This document shows, in pieces, positions 1 to 12,833 of a DNA stretch of 64,000 nucleotides. The number at the start of each line of letters is the position of its first letter. The stretch's first letter is position 1. A model generated the notes under the pieces. It had not been told where the DNA came from. It ran no database searches and saw only the letters and a program-made list of their open reading frames with translations. This DNA is from an uncultured Oscillospiraceae bacterium. GTDB lineage: Bacteria > Bacillota > Clostridia > Oscillospirales > Oscillospiraceae. Made by a program: the position numbers and the translations under genes. The DNA lies in the NCBI GenBank assembly GCA_947599875.1, contig CANQFV010000002.1, positions 1 to 64,000 on the forward strand, given 5' to 3'.

Positions 1-116
1 TTTTTGTTTGCCCCAATCCAGCCTGACAGATGCCGTAATTATAATTTTGGCCTCAAAACTTTCTTACGGGCACCCGTCATTGTCCGCGGGGGCTTTGGCT
101 TATTTTAGCTGCTCTA

Positions 117-5106
<4,990 letters not shown>

Positions 5107-5141
5107 AGGCGGCATTTCCCCCCAAAAATGATCTTTGTCCC

Positions 5142-5170
5142 ATTATACTTCCTTTGGCCCCCGTAGGCAA
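5142..5170 (-). promoter_or_regulatory. Sigma-A promoter of tex
   Basis: Read on the minus strand this is TTGCCT, a 17-base spacer and TATAAT, ending about 36 bases before the tex start. The -10 hexamer is perfect and the -35 matches 4 of 6 positions. Confidence 0.65.
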
Positions 5171-5182
5171 GGGGCAATTCCC

Positions 5183-5217
5183 GCCCCGGGCGAAAGTCCT
5201 GCCCCGGGCGAAAGTCC
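5183..5217. repeat. Two tandem copies of a 17-base GC-rich motif
   Basis: The motif GCCCCGGGCGAAAGTCC occurs at 5183-5199 and again at 5201-5217, in direct orientation with an 18-base period. It sits between the end of the deacetylase gene and the tex promoter. Only two copies are present and no function is evident. Confidence 0.6.
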
Positions 5218-5221
5218 CGGC

Positions 5222-6001
5222 TCAGCCCGGGAACTGCCGCCCCGTGTGATCGATGGTGTACGGCTCCGGCAGGATCAGCCTGGAGATGGGCACGATCTCA
5301 TACCCCTGGGCCAGCAGGTACTTGATGATGTCCTCCAGCGCCTCCGGCGTGTGGAGCGCCGCGTTGTGGAAGAGGATGATGGATCCCGGCCTCACCTTGG
5401 ACGTGACCCTGTCGTAGATCTCCCCGGCGGAAAGCTCCTTCCAGTCCAGAGAGTCCACATCCCACTGGATCGGCTCCATGCCCATCCCCCGGACGGCGGC
5501 CACCACCCGGTCGTTGTATTCCCCGTAGGGCGGGCGGAAAAGCGTGGGCCGCACACCCGTCACCGCCTGGATCTTGTCGGAGCAGGCGTTGATGTTGGCG
5601 GCGATCTCATCCGCCGACAGGGTGTTGAAGTGGGCGTGGTCGTTGGAGTGGTTCATCACTTCGTGTCCCGCGTCGCTGAGGGCCTTTACCGACTCCGGAT
5701 ACTTGTCCACCCAGGCCCCCACCACAAAGAAGGTGACCTTCACGTCATACTTGCCCAGGATGTCAATGAGAGTCTGGGTGTCCTCATTCCCCCAGGCCGC
5801 GTCAAAGGACAGCGACACCATCTTCTGATCCCGCTCCACGCTGTAGATGGGCAGAAGCTTCGTCCCCGCCGCCGCCACCGCCCCGCCGCCGGCCATCAGC
5901 AGGACAATTGCCCCGGCCAGAATTGCCGCCGAGGCCGCAATCATCAGCCGCCTGCGGCGTTTGGGCATATTCCTCAGTTCCTCCGTAAGCTTATTTAGCA
6001 T
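5222..6001 (-). CDS. Polysaccharide deacetylase, PdaB-like (CE4/NodB fold)
   Basis: Predicted membrane-anchored carbohydrate deacetylase acting on peptidoglycan outside the cytoplasm. The 259-residue protein has a basic N-terminus (MPKRRRR), one hydrophobic segment (about 22-45) and a NodB domain. The five CE4 motifs can be traced: SFDAAWG in place of TFDDGP, HSNDH for the metal-binding histidines, RPPYGEYN, DVDSLDW and IILFHN. The SFD-x-WG form of motif 1 is what the sporulation-associated PdaB subgroup shows, so a role in spore cortex maturation is plausible but inferred. I start at 6001 because GAGGTG lies 6 bases upstream; an open reading frame extends 49 codons further but lacks such a site. 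Confidence 0.85.
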   Translation of the reverse strand: MLNKLTEELRNMPKRRRRLMIAASAAILAGAIVLLMAGGGAVAAAGTKLLPIYSVERDQKMVSLSFDAAWGNEDTQTLIDILGKYDVKVTFFVVGAWVDKYPESVKALSDAGHEVMNHSNDHAHFNTLSADEIAANINACSDKIQAVTGVRPTLFRPPYGEYNDRVVAAVRGMGMEPIQWDVDSLDWKELSAGEIYDRVTSKVRPGSIILFHNAALHTPEALEDIIKYLLAQGYEIVPISRLILPEPYTIDHTGRQFPG

Positions 6002-6052
6002 GTACATCACCTCAGGAAAACGTATGTGAGGGAGGGATGGGATATGCCCGCA

Positions 6053-6091
6053 GGAAAATTTGTCTGTCTGAAAGGCGGACAGGAATTTTCC
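6053..6091. other. Hairpin in the leader of the pdaB-like gene
   Basis: The arms GGAAAATT (6053-6060) and AATTTTCC (6084-6091) pair perfectly, and CTGTC (6064-6068) pairs with GACAG (6078-6082) inside them. It lies 52 bases upstream of the deacetylase start, so it would be in its 5' untranslated region. There is no T-tract on either side, so it is not an obvious terminator. Confidence 0.5.
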
Positions 6092-6161
6092 GGAGGAAAA
6101 AAGGTGTCCGCCCGAAGGGCCGTACCCCAGAGCATTCTCTTCGGTCACGGCCCCCTACCGG

Positions 6162-6191
6162 AAAAACCCCCGGGGAGTCCCCCGGGGGTTT
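6162..6191 (-). terminator. Rho-independent terminator after the TPR lipoprotein gene
   Basis: A 12-base-pair stem (6164-6175 with 6180-6191, CCCCCGGGG core) and a 4-base loop, followed on the minus strand by a T-rich tract. It sits about 80 bases past the stop codon at 6274. Confidence 0.8.
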
Positions 6192-6273
6192 CTGGACGAA
6201 TCGGTTGTTGCTGCCACACAGCTGTGTGGCGCGCTCTTTAGACTGAGCGGGGGGATGTTTGGGACGTTTTTTC

Positions 6274-7950
6274 TCACATCTTCCTTGGCAGCTCCACCGG
6301 CACGGCGAAGGTACCGGCGGCGCCGCTGGCCACCTCGTATTTATCAAAGAGGATGGTCACCAGCCCGTCGATGATGGCGAAGTCATAGTCGTCCAGGGTG
6401 TAGTACAGAAGGCCGCTCAGGAACAGATCCTCCCCGCTCCCGCCTGTCTGCCGGAGGAGGCCCTCCGTCACGGCATAGCGCAGTCTCCTGGCGTCCACGT
6501 CCAGCACATCGGAGAGCTTCAGCCGCTCCCCGGTCTCCGCGTCAAAGACGTACCCCGTCTGGCCGGAGTCCGTATTGCCACCGCTCCACCAGGACTGGCT
6601 CACGCAGACGCTGACGATCCTGTCCTCCAGCTCCACGGCGTCCACGTTCAATTCGCTGAAAAACGCCTCTCCGGTGGTGTTCTCCCCGGCGTACTCGAAG
6701 ATGCCCTCCTCCCTGAGGAGATTTTCCTCGTTCTCCCGGAAGAAGTCGTTGATCTTCCGGATCCCCGGCAGGTCAGATTGGAATTCCGGGCGCTGATAAT
6801 AGGCCGTGGCGTCGGCGTCGCTGCGGGGATCGGTGGTGCTGACGATCTCATAGTCCACATCCCGCACGCTGAAATCATCCTGCTTATCCTCCGTCTCCTG
6901 GCACCGGATAAGGAAGGCCAGCAGCTTCTCCGCCTCCACAAGACCCGTGTGGGGGATGCTCACGTCGGAGGCGTGGCCCACGGACGCCGCGGCGGTGAAG
7001 TCCCACTCCTCCGTCCACGCGGTGAAGGCCTCCTCATCCGCCTCAGCCCCGTCGATCTTGTATGTCTCCCCGTCCATAAAGTCCGCCCATGCCTGGGTGA
7101 TCACCTGGTCTGTGATCTCACCGTCCTTCAGAGCCACGACCTTTCCGTCATAGCCCGTTCCGTCCGGGGCGTAGCCGCCCACAAGCGCCCAGCCGTCCCC
7201 CACCGCAAAGGCGGGGTCAAAATCCTCGTACTGCGTCAAGACGCCCTGGGGGAAGTGCCACACGCTGTATCCCCCGGGGAAGCACATCTCCTCCACGGGA
7301 TCCTCCTGATCGGAGATCATCTGGAGAAGGGTGGTCTGTCCCCCGGCGAAGAGCATACCCGGCACGCCGTCCCCGGCGTCAAACAAAGCGGCCTGGCAGT
7401 CCATGTACCAGATCTCCCCGGTCCCCTGCTCCAGCTCGTCCTCCTTGGCGTAGACCTGCTCCATCAGCTCCAACAGCTTCCCGGCCAGCTCCCCGGCGTA
7501 GCGGTCATAGAGGCGGGATTTTTCGCTGTCCCCGATATAGCCCAGCGCCGCCAGCTCCCGGGCAAGCTCCGGGCGCAGGGTCTCCGGCGTCTCCGGATCA
7601 TCCCCCTGCTGATCCCCGTCTTCCTGGCCCTGGGTGAGCTTTTCCAGCCTGCTCCTGATCCGGGCGCTGCCCGTGATCTCCAGCCCCTCCCTCAGCGCCT
7701 CCACGGCGGCGTCAATGTCCCCGGCGCCCTCCAGGGCGTCGGCCAGCCCCAGCCAGGCGCTGACGCTGGTCTCGTCCTCCTCCAGAGCGTCCCGGTAGGC
7801 CCTTTCGGCGCCGGCAAAATCCTGCTCCTCTAAGAGCGCGTCCCCCTCCTCCAGAAGCTCCCGGAGCCTGTCCGGCCCCTTCTCCCTCTCGCAGGAGGCA
7901 AGCGCCAGCACAAGCGTCAGGGCCAGCGCGATGGATATCAACCTTTTCAT
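6274..7950 (-). CDS. Lipoprotein with N-terminal TPR repeats and C-terminal DUF3298/RsiV-like domain
   Basis: A 558-residue exported lipoprotein of unknown function. It opens with MKRLISIALALTLVLALASC, a type II signal peptide with lipobox LASC. Residues 25-100 hold TPR-like helices (AERAYRDALEEDETSVSAW, then a similar unit ending in AVEALREGL), followed by an acidic linker. The C-terminal third (from about 420) resembles the DUF3298 domain seen in RsiV: it contains FFRENEENLL and ends with YEVASGAAGTFAVPV. A plausible role is sensing or binding at the cell surface, by analogy with RsiV. The start was set by GGAGGGG 5 bases upstream. It lies 80 bases downstream of the NagZ-like gene on the same strand and probably shares its promoter. 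Confidence 0.8.
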   Translation of the reverse strand: MKRLISIALALTLVLALASCEREKGPDRLRELLEEGDALLEEQDFAGAERAYRDALEEDETSVSAWLGLADALEGAGDIDAAVEALREGLEITGSARIRSRLEKLTQGQEDGDQQGDDPETPETLRPELARELAALGYIGDSEKSRLYDRYAGELAGKLLELMEQVYAKEDELEQGTGEIWYMDCQAALFDAGDGVPGMLFAGGQTTLLQMISDQEDPVEEMCFPGGYSVWHFPQGVLTQYEDFDPAFAVGDGWALVGGYAPDGTGYDGKVVALKDGEITDQVITQAWADFMDGETYKIDGAEADEEAFTAWTEEWDFTAAASVGHASDVSIPHTGLVEAEKLLAFLIRCQETEDKQDDFSVRDVDYEIVSTTDPRSDADATAYYQRPEFQSDLPGIRKINDFFRENEENLLREEGIFEYAGENTTGEAFFSELNVDAVELEDRIVSVCVSQSWWSGGNTDSGQTGYVFDAETGERLKLSDVLDVDARRLRYAVTEGLLRQTGGSGEDLFLSGLLYYTLDDYDFAIIDGLVTILFDKYEVASGAAGTFAVPVELPRKM

Positions 7951-8030
7951 TTTAACCCCTCCCATAATTTTCGGTTTCCTCTTTTTCCCGTCACTCCCCG
8001 GCGGGACACGGCGTCCTGCCGGGACGTTCT

Positions 8031-9266
8031 TCATTCTATGATGCCAAGGCCGCGCTTCAGCTCCAGGATGCGCCGGACGGATTCGTCGATCCGCTCCACG
8101 GAGAGTCTGCCGCTGTCCACCGCGTCCCTGAGGGCCGAGACGGCCTTGTAGGGCGACGCCGGCATCAGCAGCATGTCGCAGCCGGCCTCCACGCACCGGA
8201 CGGCCAGCTCCCCGGTCTCATAAAGTCCGGTGACGGCGGCCATCTTCAGGCTGTCCGTGATGATCACGCCCTGAAAGCCCAGCTCCTCCCGCAAAAGGCC
8301 CGTCACGATCTGCCGGGAGACCGTCGCGGTCTGTTGAGACAGGGCCGGAACGGTGAGGTGCCCCACCATCACCAGATCTGCCCCCGCCCGGATCCCGGCG
8401 GAGAAGGGCGGCAGCTGGACTGCGCGGATCTCCGCCTCCGTCAGCTCCACCACGGCCTGGCCCGTGTGGGAGTCCGCCGCCGTGTCCCCGTGGCCGGGGA
8501 AGTGCTTCAGGCAGCACAGAACGCCCGCGCTGTGGAAGCCCTCCACCGCCGCGGCCACAAGCTCCGACGCCTCCTCCGGGTCGCCGCTGTAGGCCCTGCG
8601 CCCGATGACCGTGTTCTCCGGGTTAGACCACACATCCGCCACCGGGGCGAAATCCAGGTTGAAGCCCAGGCTCCGGATATCCTCCCCGATAACGGCGGCG
8701 TTGCGCCGCGCCCCGTCCGGCCCCTGGTCCCGATAGTCGTACATGGGGCCGAAGCGCATGACGTCCGGGAGGCCGGAGATCCGGGAGACGCTGCCCCCCT
8801 CCTCGTCCACGCAGGTGAAAAGCGGGATCTTCGCCGCCTCCTGCGCCCCGGCCAGGAGCGCCGTCACCTGCTGCCGGGAGACCACGTTCTTCCGGAACAG
8901 CACAAGTCCGCCCACGGTGTTTTCCGAGAGGACGCCGGCGATGTCACCGGGCGATGTCACCGTCCCGCCGCCTGCCAGATCCTCCGGCGCCGCCACGATG
9001 AGCTGCCAGAGCTTATCCTCCAGGCTCATGGCCGCCATCAGCTCCCCCACCCTGTCCGGCTCCTCCGGTACATCCGGCGTCTCCGGACTGTCCGGCGTCT
9101 CCGGTTCCTCCGGGATCTCCGGAATTTCCGGCACGTTGGGGGCGTCCGTTATCTGGGGCGGCGCCGGCGGGGTCTCCGGCGGAAGCTCCGCCGCAGGCCG
9201 TCCCGCCGGGGCACAGCCGGTCAAAAGCAGGGAAAGCAGGGCCAAAAGCGCCAGGTTTCTCCGCAT
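8031..9266 (-). CDS. NagZ-like beta-N-acetylhexosaminidase lipoprotein (GH3)
   Basis: Predicted to remove N-acetylglucosamine from peptidoglycan fragments at the cell surface. The 411-residue protein begins with a lipoprotein signal (LLLTGC lipobox), then a Pro/Glu-rich linker in which EIPEEPETPDSPETPDVPEEP repeats a short unit, then a GH3 TIM barrel. The NagZ signature KHFPGHGDTAADSH is intact; its Asp-His pair is the acid/base dyad of this subfamily. The usual nucleophile segment follows as GVIITDSLKM. There is no GH3 C-terminal domain, which is normal for NagZ. The promoter at 9287-9315 and a GAGGTGAG site support the start. Confidence 0.9.
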   Translation of the reverse strand: MRRNLALLALLSLLLTGCAPAGRPAAELPPETPPAPPQITDAPNVPEIPEIPEEPETPDSPETPDVPEEPDRVGELMAAMSLEDKLWQLIVAAPEDLAGGGTVTSPGDIAGVLSENTVGGLVLFRKNVVSRQQVTALLAGAQEAAKIPLFTCVDEEGGSVSRISGLPDVMRFGPMYDYRDQGPDGARRNAAVIGEDIRSLGFNLDFAPVADVWSNPENTVIGRRAYSGDPEEASELVAAAVEGFHSAGVLCCLKHFPGHGDTAADSHTGQAVVELTEAEIRAVQLPPFSAGIRAGADLVMVGHLTVPALSQQTATVSRQIVTGLLREELGFQGVIITDSLKMAAVTGLYETGELAVRCVEAGCDMLLMPASPYKAVSALRDAVDSGRLSVERIDESVRRILELKRGLGIIE

Positions 9267-9286
9267 AATCTCACCTCTACAAAATG

Positions 9287-9315
9287 ATTATATCCCCGAA
9301 TCGGGAATTTTGCAA
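9287..9315 (-). promoter_or_regulatory. Sigma-A promoter of the NagZ-like gene
   Basis: On the minus strand TTGCAA, a 17-base spacer, then a perfect TATAAT, about 20 bases upstream of the start codon. Confidence 0.7.
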
Positions 9316-9327
9316 GTATCCCTCCGG

Positions 9328-9365
9328 TCTGTGAGTCTTTTTTTGGTCTGTGAGTCTTTTTTTGG
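9328..9365. repeat. Tandem 19-base duplication
   Basis: TCTGTGAGTCTTTTTTTGG is present twice without interruption (9328-9346 and 9347-9365). It lies between the divergent NagZ-like and LysR-fragment promoters. It may be a slipped-strand duplication. Confidence 0.75.
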
Positions 9366-9393
9366 AAGAATGATTCGTCTTTCGTATGTGATA

Positions 9394-9422
9394 TTGCGTA
9401 AAATGGTTTTTTGTGGTATAGT
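9394..9422 (+). promoter_or_regulatory. Sigma-A promoter of the LysR-fragment gene
   Basis: TTGCGT, a 17-base spacer and TATAGT, about 78 bases upstream of the GTG start at 9500. Confidence 0.5.
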
Positions 9423-9499
9423 TTGTAGGAAATTGGACAGGATTCAAGGGCATTTACGGGCATTTCGGCCCTATCGATAAGAAAAAGGGATGAAAAAGC

Positions 9500-9778
9500 G
9501 TGAAAATTCAAAATATGCGGGAGTTTTTGACTCTCTCAGATGTTAAAAATTTCAATCTGGCGGCGGAAAAGCTCTTCTTGTCCCAGCCCACCCTCTCCCG
9601 CCACATCAAGGAGCTTGAGGAGGAGCTGGGGGTTCAGCTTTTTGAGCGCTCCACAAGGCGCGTGGAGCTTACGGAGTGCGGACAGTACTTCCTCCCCTTT
9701 GCAAAAAAGATCGTAAATGCCGAGAACGAGTACCTCAAGGGCTTTGCGGCCTATCGCCACGCAAACGGCCTGGAGTAG
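9500..9778 (+). CDS. LysR-type regulator reduced to its DNA-binding domain
   Basis: A 92-residue protein that is essentially only the winged helix-turn-helix of a LysR regulator. The reading SDVKNFNLAAEKLFLSQPTLSRHIKELEEELG is a canonical helix-turn-helix, and LFERSTRRVELTECGQ is the wing. Full LysR proteins are about 300 residues; the linker helix is cut off after AENEYLKGFAAY and no effector domain is encoded in any frame downstream. A strong terminator begins 15 bases after the stop. It is either a decayed gene or a free-standing DNA-binding protein that might compete with full-length LysR proteins. The GTG start has AGGGA 9 bases upstream. Confidence 0.75.
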   Translation: MKIQNMREFLTLSDVKNFNLAAEKLFLSQPTLSRHIKELEEELGVQLFERSTRRVELTECGQYFLPFAKKIVNAENEYLKGFAAYRHANGLE

Positions 9779-9792
9779 ATCGTCGCCGGTTC

Positions 9793-9823
9793 GGCGCGGC
9801 CCAGCGGCGGGCCGCGCCTTTTT
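9793..9823 (+). terminator. Rho-independent terminator of the LysR-fragment gene
   Basis: A perfect 10-base-pair GC stem (GGCGCGGCCC with GGGCCGCGCC), a 6-base loop and a run of five T. Confidence 0.9.
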
Positions 9824-9830
9824 GGACGAA

Positions 9831-9876
9831 AATACGGGTCTCCCCACTCGCCCAGGTGGGAAGACCCGTATTTTTT
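9831..9876. terminator. Bidirectional terminator between convergent genes
   Basis: A long stem (AATACGGGTCT with AGACCCGTATT, extended by CCCAC/GTGGG) with a T-run on the plus side and an A-run at its left edge. It can serve both the LysR fragment and the lipoprotein ending at 9901. Confidence 0.8.
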
Positions 9877-9900
9877 GTATGAAGAGGCGTCCTGAAGAGG

Positions 9901-10812
9901 TCAGGTCCCCTCTTCCCCGGGCAAAAAGGACAAGATCTTCCATCCGTCCTCGTCATATTCGATCGTCACCACATCGCCGGTATAATTTGGCTTACTGTAC
10001 AGACATAGTTTTGCGTAACCGGGTACGATCTTATAGTCTTCTATCTTTGTGTATTCATACCACTGGCCTGAGAGTGGAAGAAAGCCAATTCCTACGTCAC
10101 TCACCTGAACAATGAAGCGGTCCTTTTCCGCATCATACTTGAATTCTTCCGCGCCCTTCACCTGATCCCAGGTAATTCTCAGGCACTTGGTGAGGATCCT
10201 GTTCACCTCCGAGGCGTCAACGGAGAAATAGGGCTGCATCGCCCACTGCAAAAACTCCTGCACGGTCATCCCGCGGCTCTCCGCCATAGCGGCGATCTCG
10301 TCATCCCCCAACGGCTCGCTGGGGAAATAGGCGAGGAACTCCGCCAGACTGATCTCCGTTGGGTCAGACCAGTATTCGCCAAACAGGCCGCACAGATAGT
10401 CCGCCGGGTCGTTCCGCGTCCAGGGGCAGCCTTCCGTCTCCGAATACAGGGTAGCCGCCCATTTCGCCAATTCCCTATCGCTCAAACCCGTCTTCTTGAG
10501 GCCATACCAGTGAATATCATCACCCTCCGGCTCCTGCGTATCCTGCGGCTCCTCGTCCTGTTTGCCGTCCTCAGGCTCCTCGCCCTGTTTGCCGTCCTCA
10601 GGTTCCTCGCCCTGCCCGTTGCCGTCCTGCTCCTGAGGATCTTGATCCTCCTGCGTCTGCTGGTCCTCCTGCGTCTGCTGATCCTCCTGCGTCTGCTGAC
10701 CCTCCCCGGTCTGATCCTCACTCCCGGGGGTTCCCTGCTGGCACCCGCCAAGCGCGGCGCCCAGTACCATCGCCACCGCTAAAAGCAGCGATATCCACGC
10801 GGTCTTTTTCAT
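9901..10812 (-). CDS. Lipoprotein with Gln/Glu/Asp-rich repeats, unknown function
   Basis: A 303-residue predicted lipoprotein that I do not recognise. The signal peptide ends in the lipobox LGGC. Residues 35-95 are low-complexity: the unit QTQEDQ occurs about four times, followed by two or three copies of GEEPEDGKQ, giving a very acidic flexible spacer. The globular remainder starts near DDIHWYGLKKTGLSDRELAKW; no family assignment is possible from reading. Its start lies 61 bases after the stop of the amidase-domain gene, with AGGAGG upstream, so both probably come from the promoter at 12531-12560. Confidence 0.7.
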   Translation of the reverse strand: MKKTAWISLLLAVAMVLGAALGGCQQGTPGSEDQTGEGQQTQEDQQTQEDQQTQEDQDPQEQDGNGQGEEPEDGKQGEEPEDGKQDEEPQDTQEPEGDDIHWYGLKKTGLSDRELAKWAATLYSETEGCPWTRNDPADYLCGLFGEYWSDPTEISLAEFLAYFPSEPLGDDEIAAMAESRGMTVQEFLQWAMQPYFSVDASEVNRILTKCLRITWDQVKGAEEFKYDAEKDRFIVQVSDVGIGFLPLSGQWYEYTKIEDYKIVPGYAKLCLYSKPNYTGDVVTIEYDEDGWKILSFLPGEEGT

Positions 10813-10873
10813 TTAATTTTTCCTCCTTTTTCAATTTGCATAACGATAAAAGCGGACAATTTTAAATCCTCTG

Positions 10874-12469
10874 TCAGTACGCTAAAACATAGTAAATCAG
10901 GTACGCCCCCGAATCCGCGTAGCAATTTATTTTATATAAGCCGGCCTTTTCAAACTTGTAGGCGATGCTGCAAGTATTTGTAGAATAAGCTGTATGGCTT
11001 GTCACCTTACCGGTATTCGGGTCGGTGATCTCAATCCCCATGACGGTCACATTATTTGGCACTGAGGCGCTGATCGTTTTTGTCGATCCGGCAGAGAAGG
11101 GACGAAGCATATCGGAGTAGATCATACCTCCCGTCTGGCTTGTTCCACAACGCATAGTGCGGGGGATTATGATTTTAAATGGGTCAGCGTACCGATCCGC
11201 TATCTTTGCGTTCTTCACGTTGGATGTGTGGCCGCAATAATAAATACCCTTCCCGCTGCTGCCCGTGACATCGGTGATCACGATCGCGTGTCCATACAGA
11301 ACTGGATTACCGTCATCATCTCTCCCTGTAGTGTGCGCAATGGCGCCAACCAGACCGTCCAAATCCATACCGCTGATTTGGGAACCCGCCGGAACATGAA
11401 TGATCGTCGCCTGCATTCCTTTGTCCTTCAGCGCATTTGATCCGCCCGTCCCTGTTCCGTCCAAGGCGCCAGTGAGGTAATATCTGAAATATTTGCAGCT
11501 TCTCCAGGATAAAGTATCTGTCCCGTCCCCTTTTTTAGCGCCATACCATTTAAATGTCTCGCCCTCCGTCTTTCCATTATTGTCATCATCCATTGGAAGA
11601 CTATGCAAAAGTATCGATTTAGGCTCTTGGCTGCCATTGAACCCCGCCCAGATACACTGGGAAGCAAAATTCATACAGTCTGAACCATAGCTCTTAAAAA
11701 GTTGATTGTAAAATGAGTCTTTATCAAGTGATGAATCATTTCTCGTGTAGGTATAGGCGTAGGCGGCCGCATTTTTACCATTGTATGCCCTGGTGGTATC
11801 ATCCACAACTATTGGACTGACCTCCGGTCCCGATATAACACAGGGTTCATTTGCCATGATGTTGGCCTCCAGCTCATGAAGAGCGGCCTGGGGGTCAAAA
11901 CTTTCCGTGTCCTTGTTTTCAGCGTCAAACCAGTCGTTGCCCGTGACATCCGCGATCAGCCACCGCCCTGCCAAATCAACCAGATCCACAGTATACTCCG
12001 TTTCTATGTATGTAGGTTCCGTGCAGTCGGTGTATGTAAATTGAGAAATTTCCCGCACCTCTGCTCTGGCCGTACTGCCGTAGACGTTGACGCTGTCAAA
12101 TGCGTATGTAAGCTCCAGGTTCTTTCTGTAAATGTCCTGCATAAGGCGCATACCCTTCCAGTATTCCGCTTTGGCCTGAAGATAAGATATATTATCTTTA
12201 AGCTGAGCGACTGTAGCGACACCGGAGGGAAGGGCGTAGCTCCGGGTCAGTACGTTGATGGGTAAGGCGATTGTCCCATCCGAAACCGTATTTTTGGTCA
12301 GGTCCCGGTCGTCGTAGAGCAGCGTCTGTACGGCGTAATCTCGGAGAAAAGCCTCGACGGTGTCCATGATTTCCGACTTTGTGTTCCTCTCCTCCACAGC
12401 TAAAACGGAGGTGCAGGCGACAGCGGCAATCAGCGCCACTGTCAGGAAAAGGGATACTGTTTTTTTCAT
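10874..12469 (-). CDS. Secreted protein with C-terminal amidase domain (Amidase_6 type)
   Basis: A 531-residue exported protein. The N-terminal 25 residues form a Sec signal peptide ending near VLAVEE. Residues about 30-215 form an N-terminal domain of unknown fold. From about 230 comes the putative amidase domain: YNGKNAAAYAYTYT, then GSDCMNFASQCIWAGF, where Cys is the expected catalytic residue, and later YGHAIVITDVTG with the conserved His. The last 80 residues look like a beta-sandwich. Similar domains occur in secreted wall-associated proteins of Clostridia; the substrate is unknown. The start is set by AGGAGG 9 bases upstream of the ATG at 12469. Base composition is clearly lower in GC than in the flanking housekeeping genes. 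Confidence 0.8.
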   Translation of the reverse strand: MKKTVSLFLTVALIAAVACTSVLAVEERNTKSEIMDTVEAFLRDYAVQTLLYDDRDLTKNTVSDGTIALPINVLTRSYALPSGVATVAQLKDNISYLQAKAEYWKGMRLMQDIYRKNLELTYAFDSVNVYGSTARAEVREISQFTYTDCTEPTYIETEYTVDLVDLAGRWLIADVTGNDWFDAENKDTESFDPQAALHELEANIMANEPCVISGPEVSPIVVDDTTRAYNGKNAAAYAYTYTRNDSSLDKDSFYNQLFKSYGSDCMNFASQCIWAGFNGSQEPKSILLHSLPMDDDNNGKTEGETFKWYGAKKGDGTDTLSWRSCKYFRYYLTGALDGTGTGGSNALKDKGMQATIIHVPAGSQISGMDLDGLVGAIAHTTGRDDDGNPVLYGHAIVITDVTGSSGKGIYYCGHTSNVKNAKIADRYADPFKIIIPRTMRCGTSQTGGMIYSDMLRPFSAGSTKTISASVPNNVTVMGIEITDPNTGKVTSHTAYSTNTCSIAYKFEKAGLYKINCYADSGAYLIYYVLAY

Positions 12470-12519
12470 TTGTTTTATCCTCCTTTTAAATAATTGACAT
12501 CTCACCTCTTGGATTCATT

Positions 12520-12535
12520 ACTATAGTCATATAGT
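12520..12535. promoter_or_regulatory. Palindrome over the start region of the amidase-gene promoter
   Basis: ACTATA-GTCA-TATAGT is a perfect 6-4-6 dyad that overlaps the -10 hexamer and the expected transcription start of the promoter at 12531-12560. Its position suits a repressor operator. No regulator is identified. Confidence 0.35.
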
Positions 12536-12560
12536 ACCATACAGGATAAATATCTGTCAA
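12531..12560 (-). promoter_or_regulatory. Sigma-A promoter of the amidase-domain/lipoprotein operon
   Basis: On the minus strand a perfect TTGACA, an 18-base spacer and TACTAT, about 62 bases upstream of the ATG at 12469. The rest of the tract from 12470 to 12833 holds no gene; it contains this promoter, a dyad at 12696-12715 (GAACATA-6-TATGTTC) and the terminator at 12758-12811. Confidence 0.75.
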
Positions 12561-12757
12561 CTATTAAATTAAGATATTTATCTTTTATATTTGGCTACTT
12601 CGGGAGGCGCGTCCTGCTTTCGCTGGATAAATGTCTAAAGCCATTTGTGCTGTAAGAATCAGAGAAAATCGTACTTACGTCGGCACAGTCGAGAGGAACA
12701 TATCGTTTTATGTTCGGGGAAAATAACACAAAACGACGGGTTCTTTATTGTGATAAA

Positions 12758-12811
12758 GAAAGAGACTGTGGAGAGCGGGGCCGGAGCGGCCCGTTCTTCA
12801 CAGTCTCTTTC
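12758..12811. terminator. Terminator hairpin after the SPFH gene
   Basis: GAAAGAGACTGTG (12758-12770) pairs perfectly with CACAGTCTCTTTC (12799-12811), and an inner GC-rich stem (CGGGGCC/GGCCCG) extends it. It starts 23 bases past the SPFH stop codon, and a short T-stretch follows on the minus strand. Confidence 0.75.
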
Positions 12812-12833
12812 GTCACATTATGGTGCTATTTTG

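Noticed and set aside
6053-6091. Hairpin considered as a third copy of the structured element
   Set aside because: The GGAAAATT/AATTTTCC arms and a nearby GTACGGCCC-type hairpin recall parts of copy B in reverse orientation. The order of hairpins and the conserved linkers do not match, so I kept it as a separate leader hairpin.
6259-7833. 524-codon plus-strand frame opposite the TPR lipoprotein
   Set aside because: It is antisense to a lipoprotein with a clean signal peptide, ribosome site and terminator, and its translation is low-complexity.
9328-9365. Tandem repeat considered as CRISPR or iteron
   Set aside because: Only two 19-base copies without spacers, and no cas or replication genes nearby.
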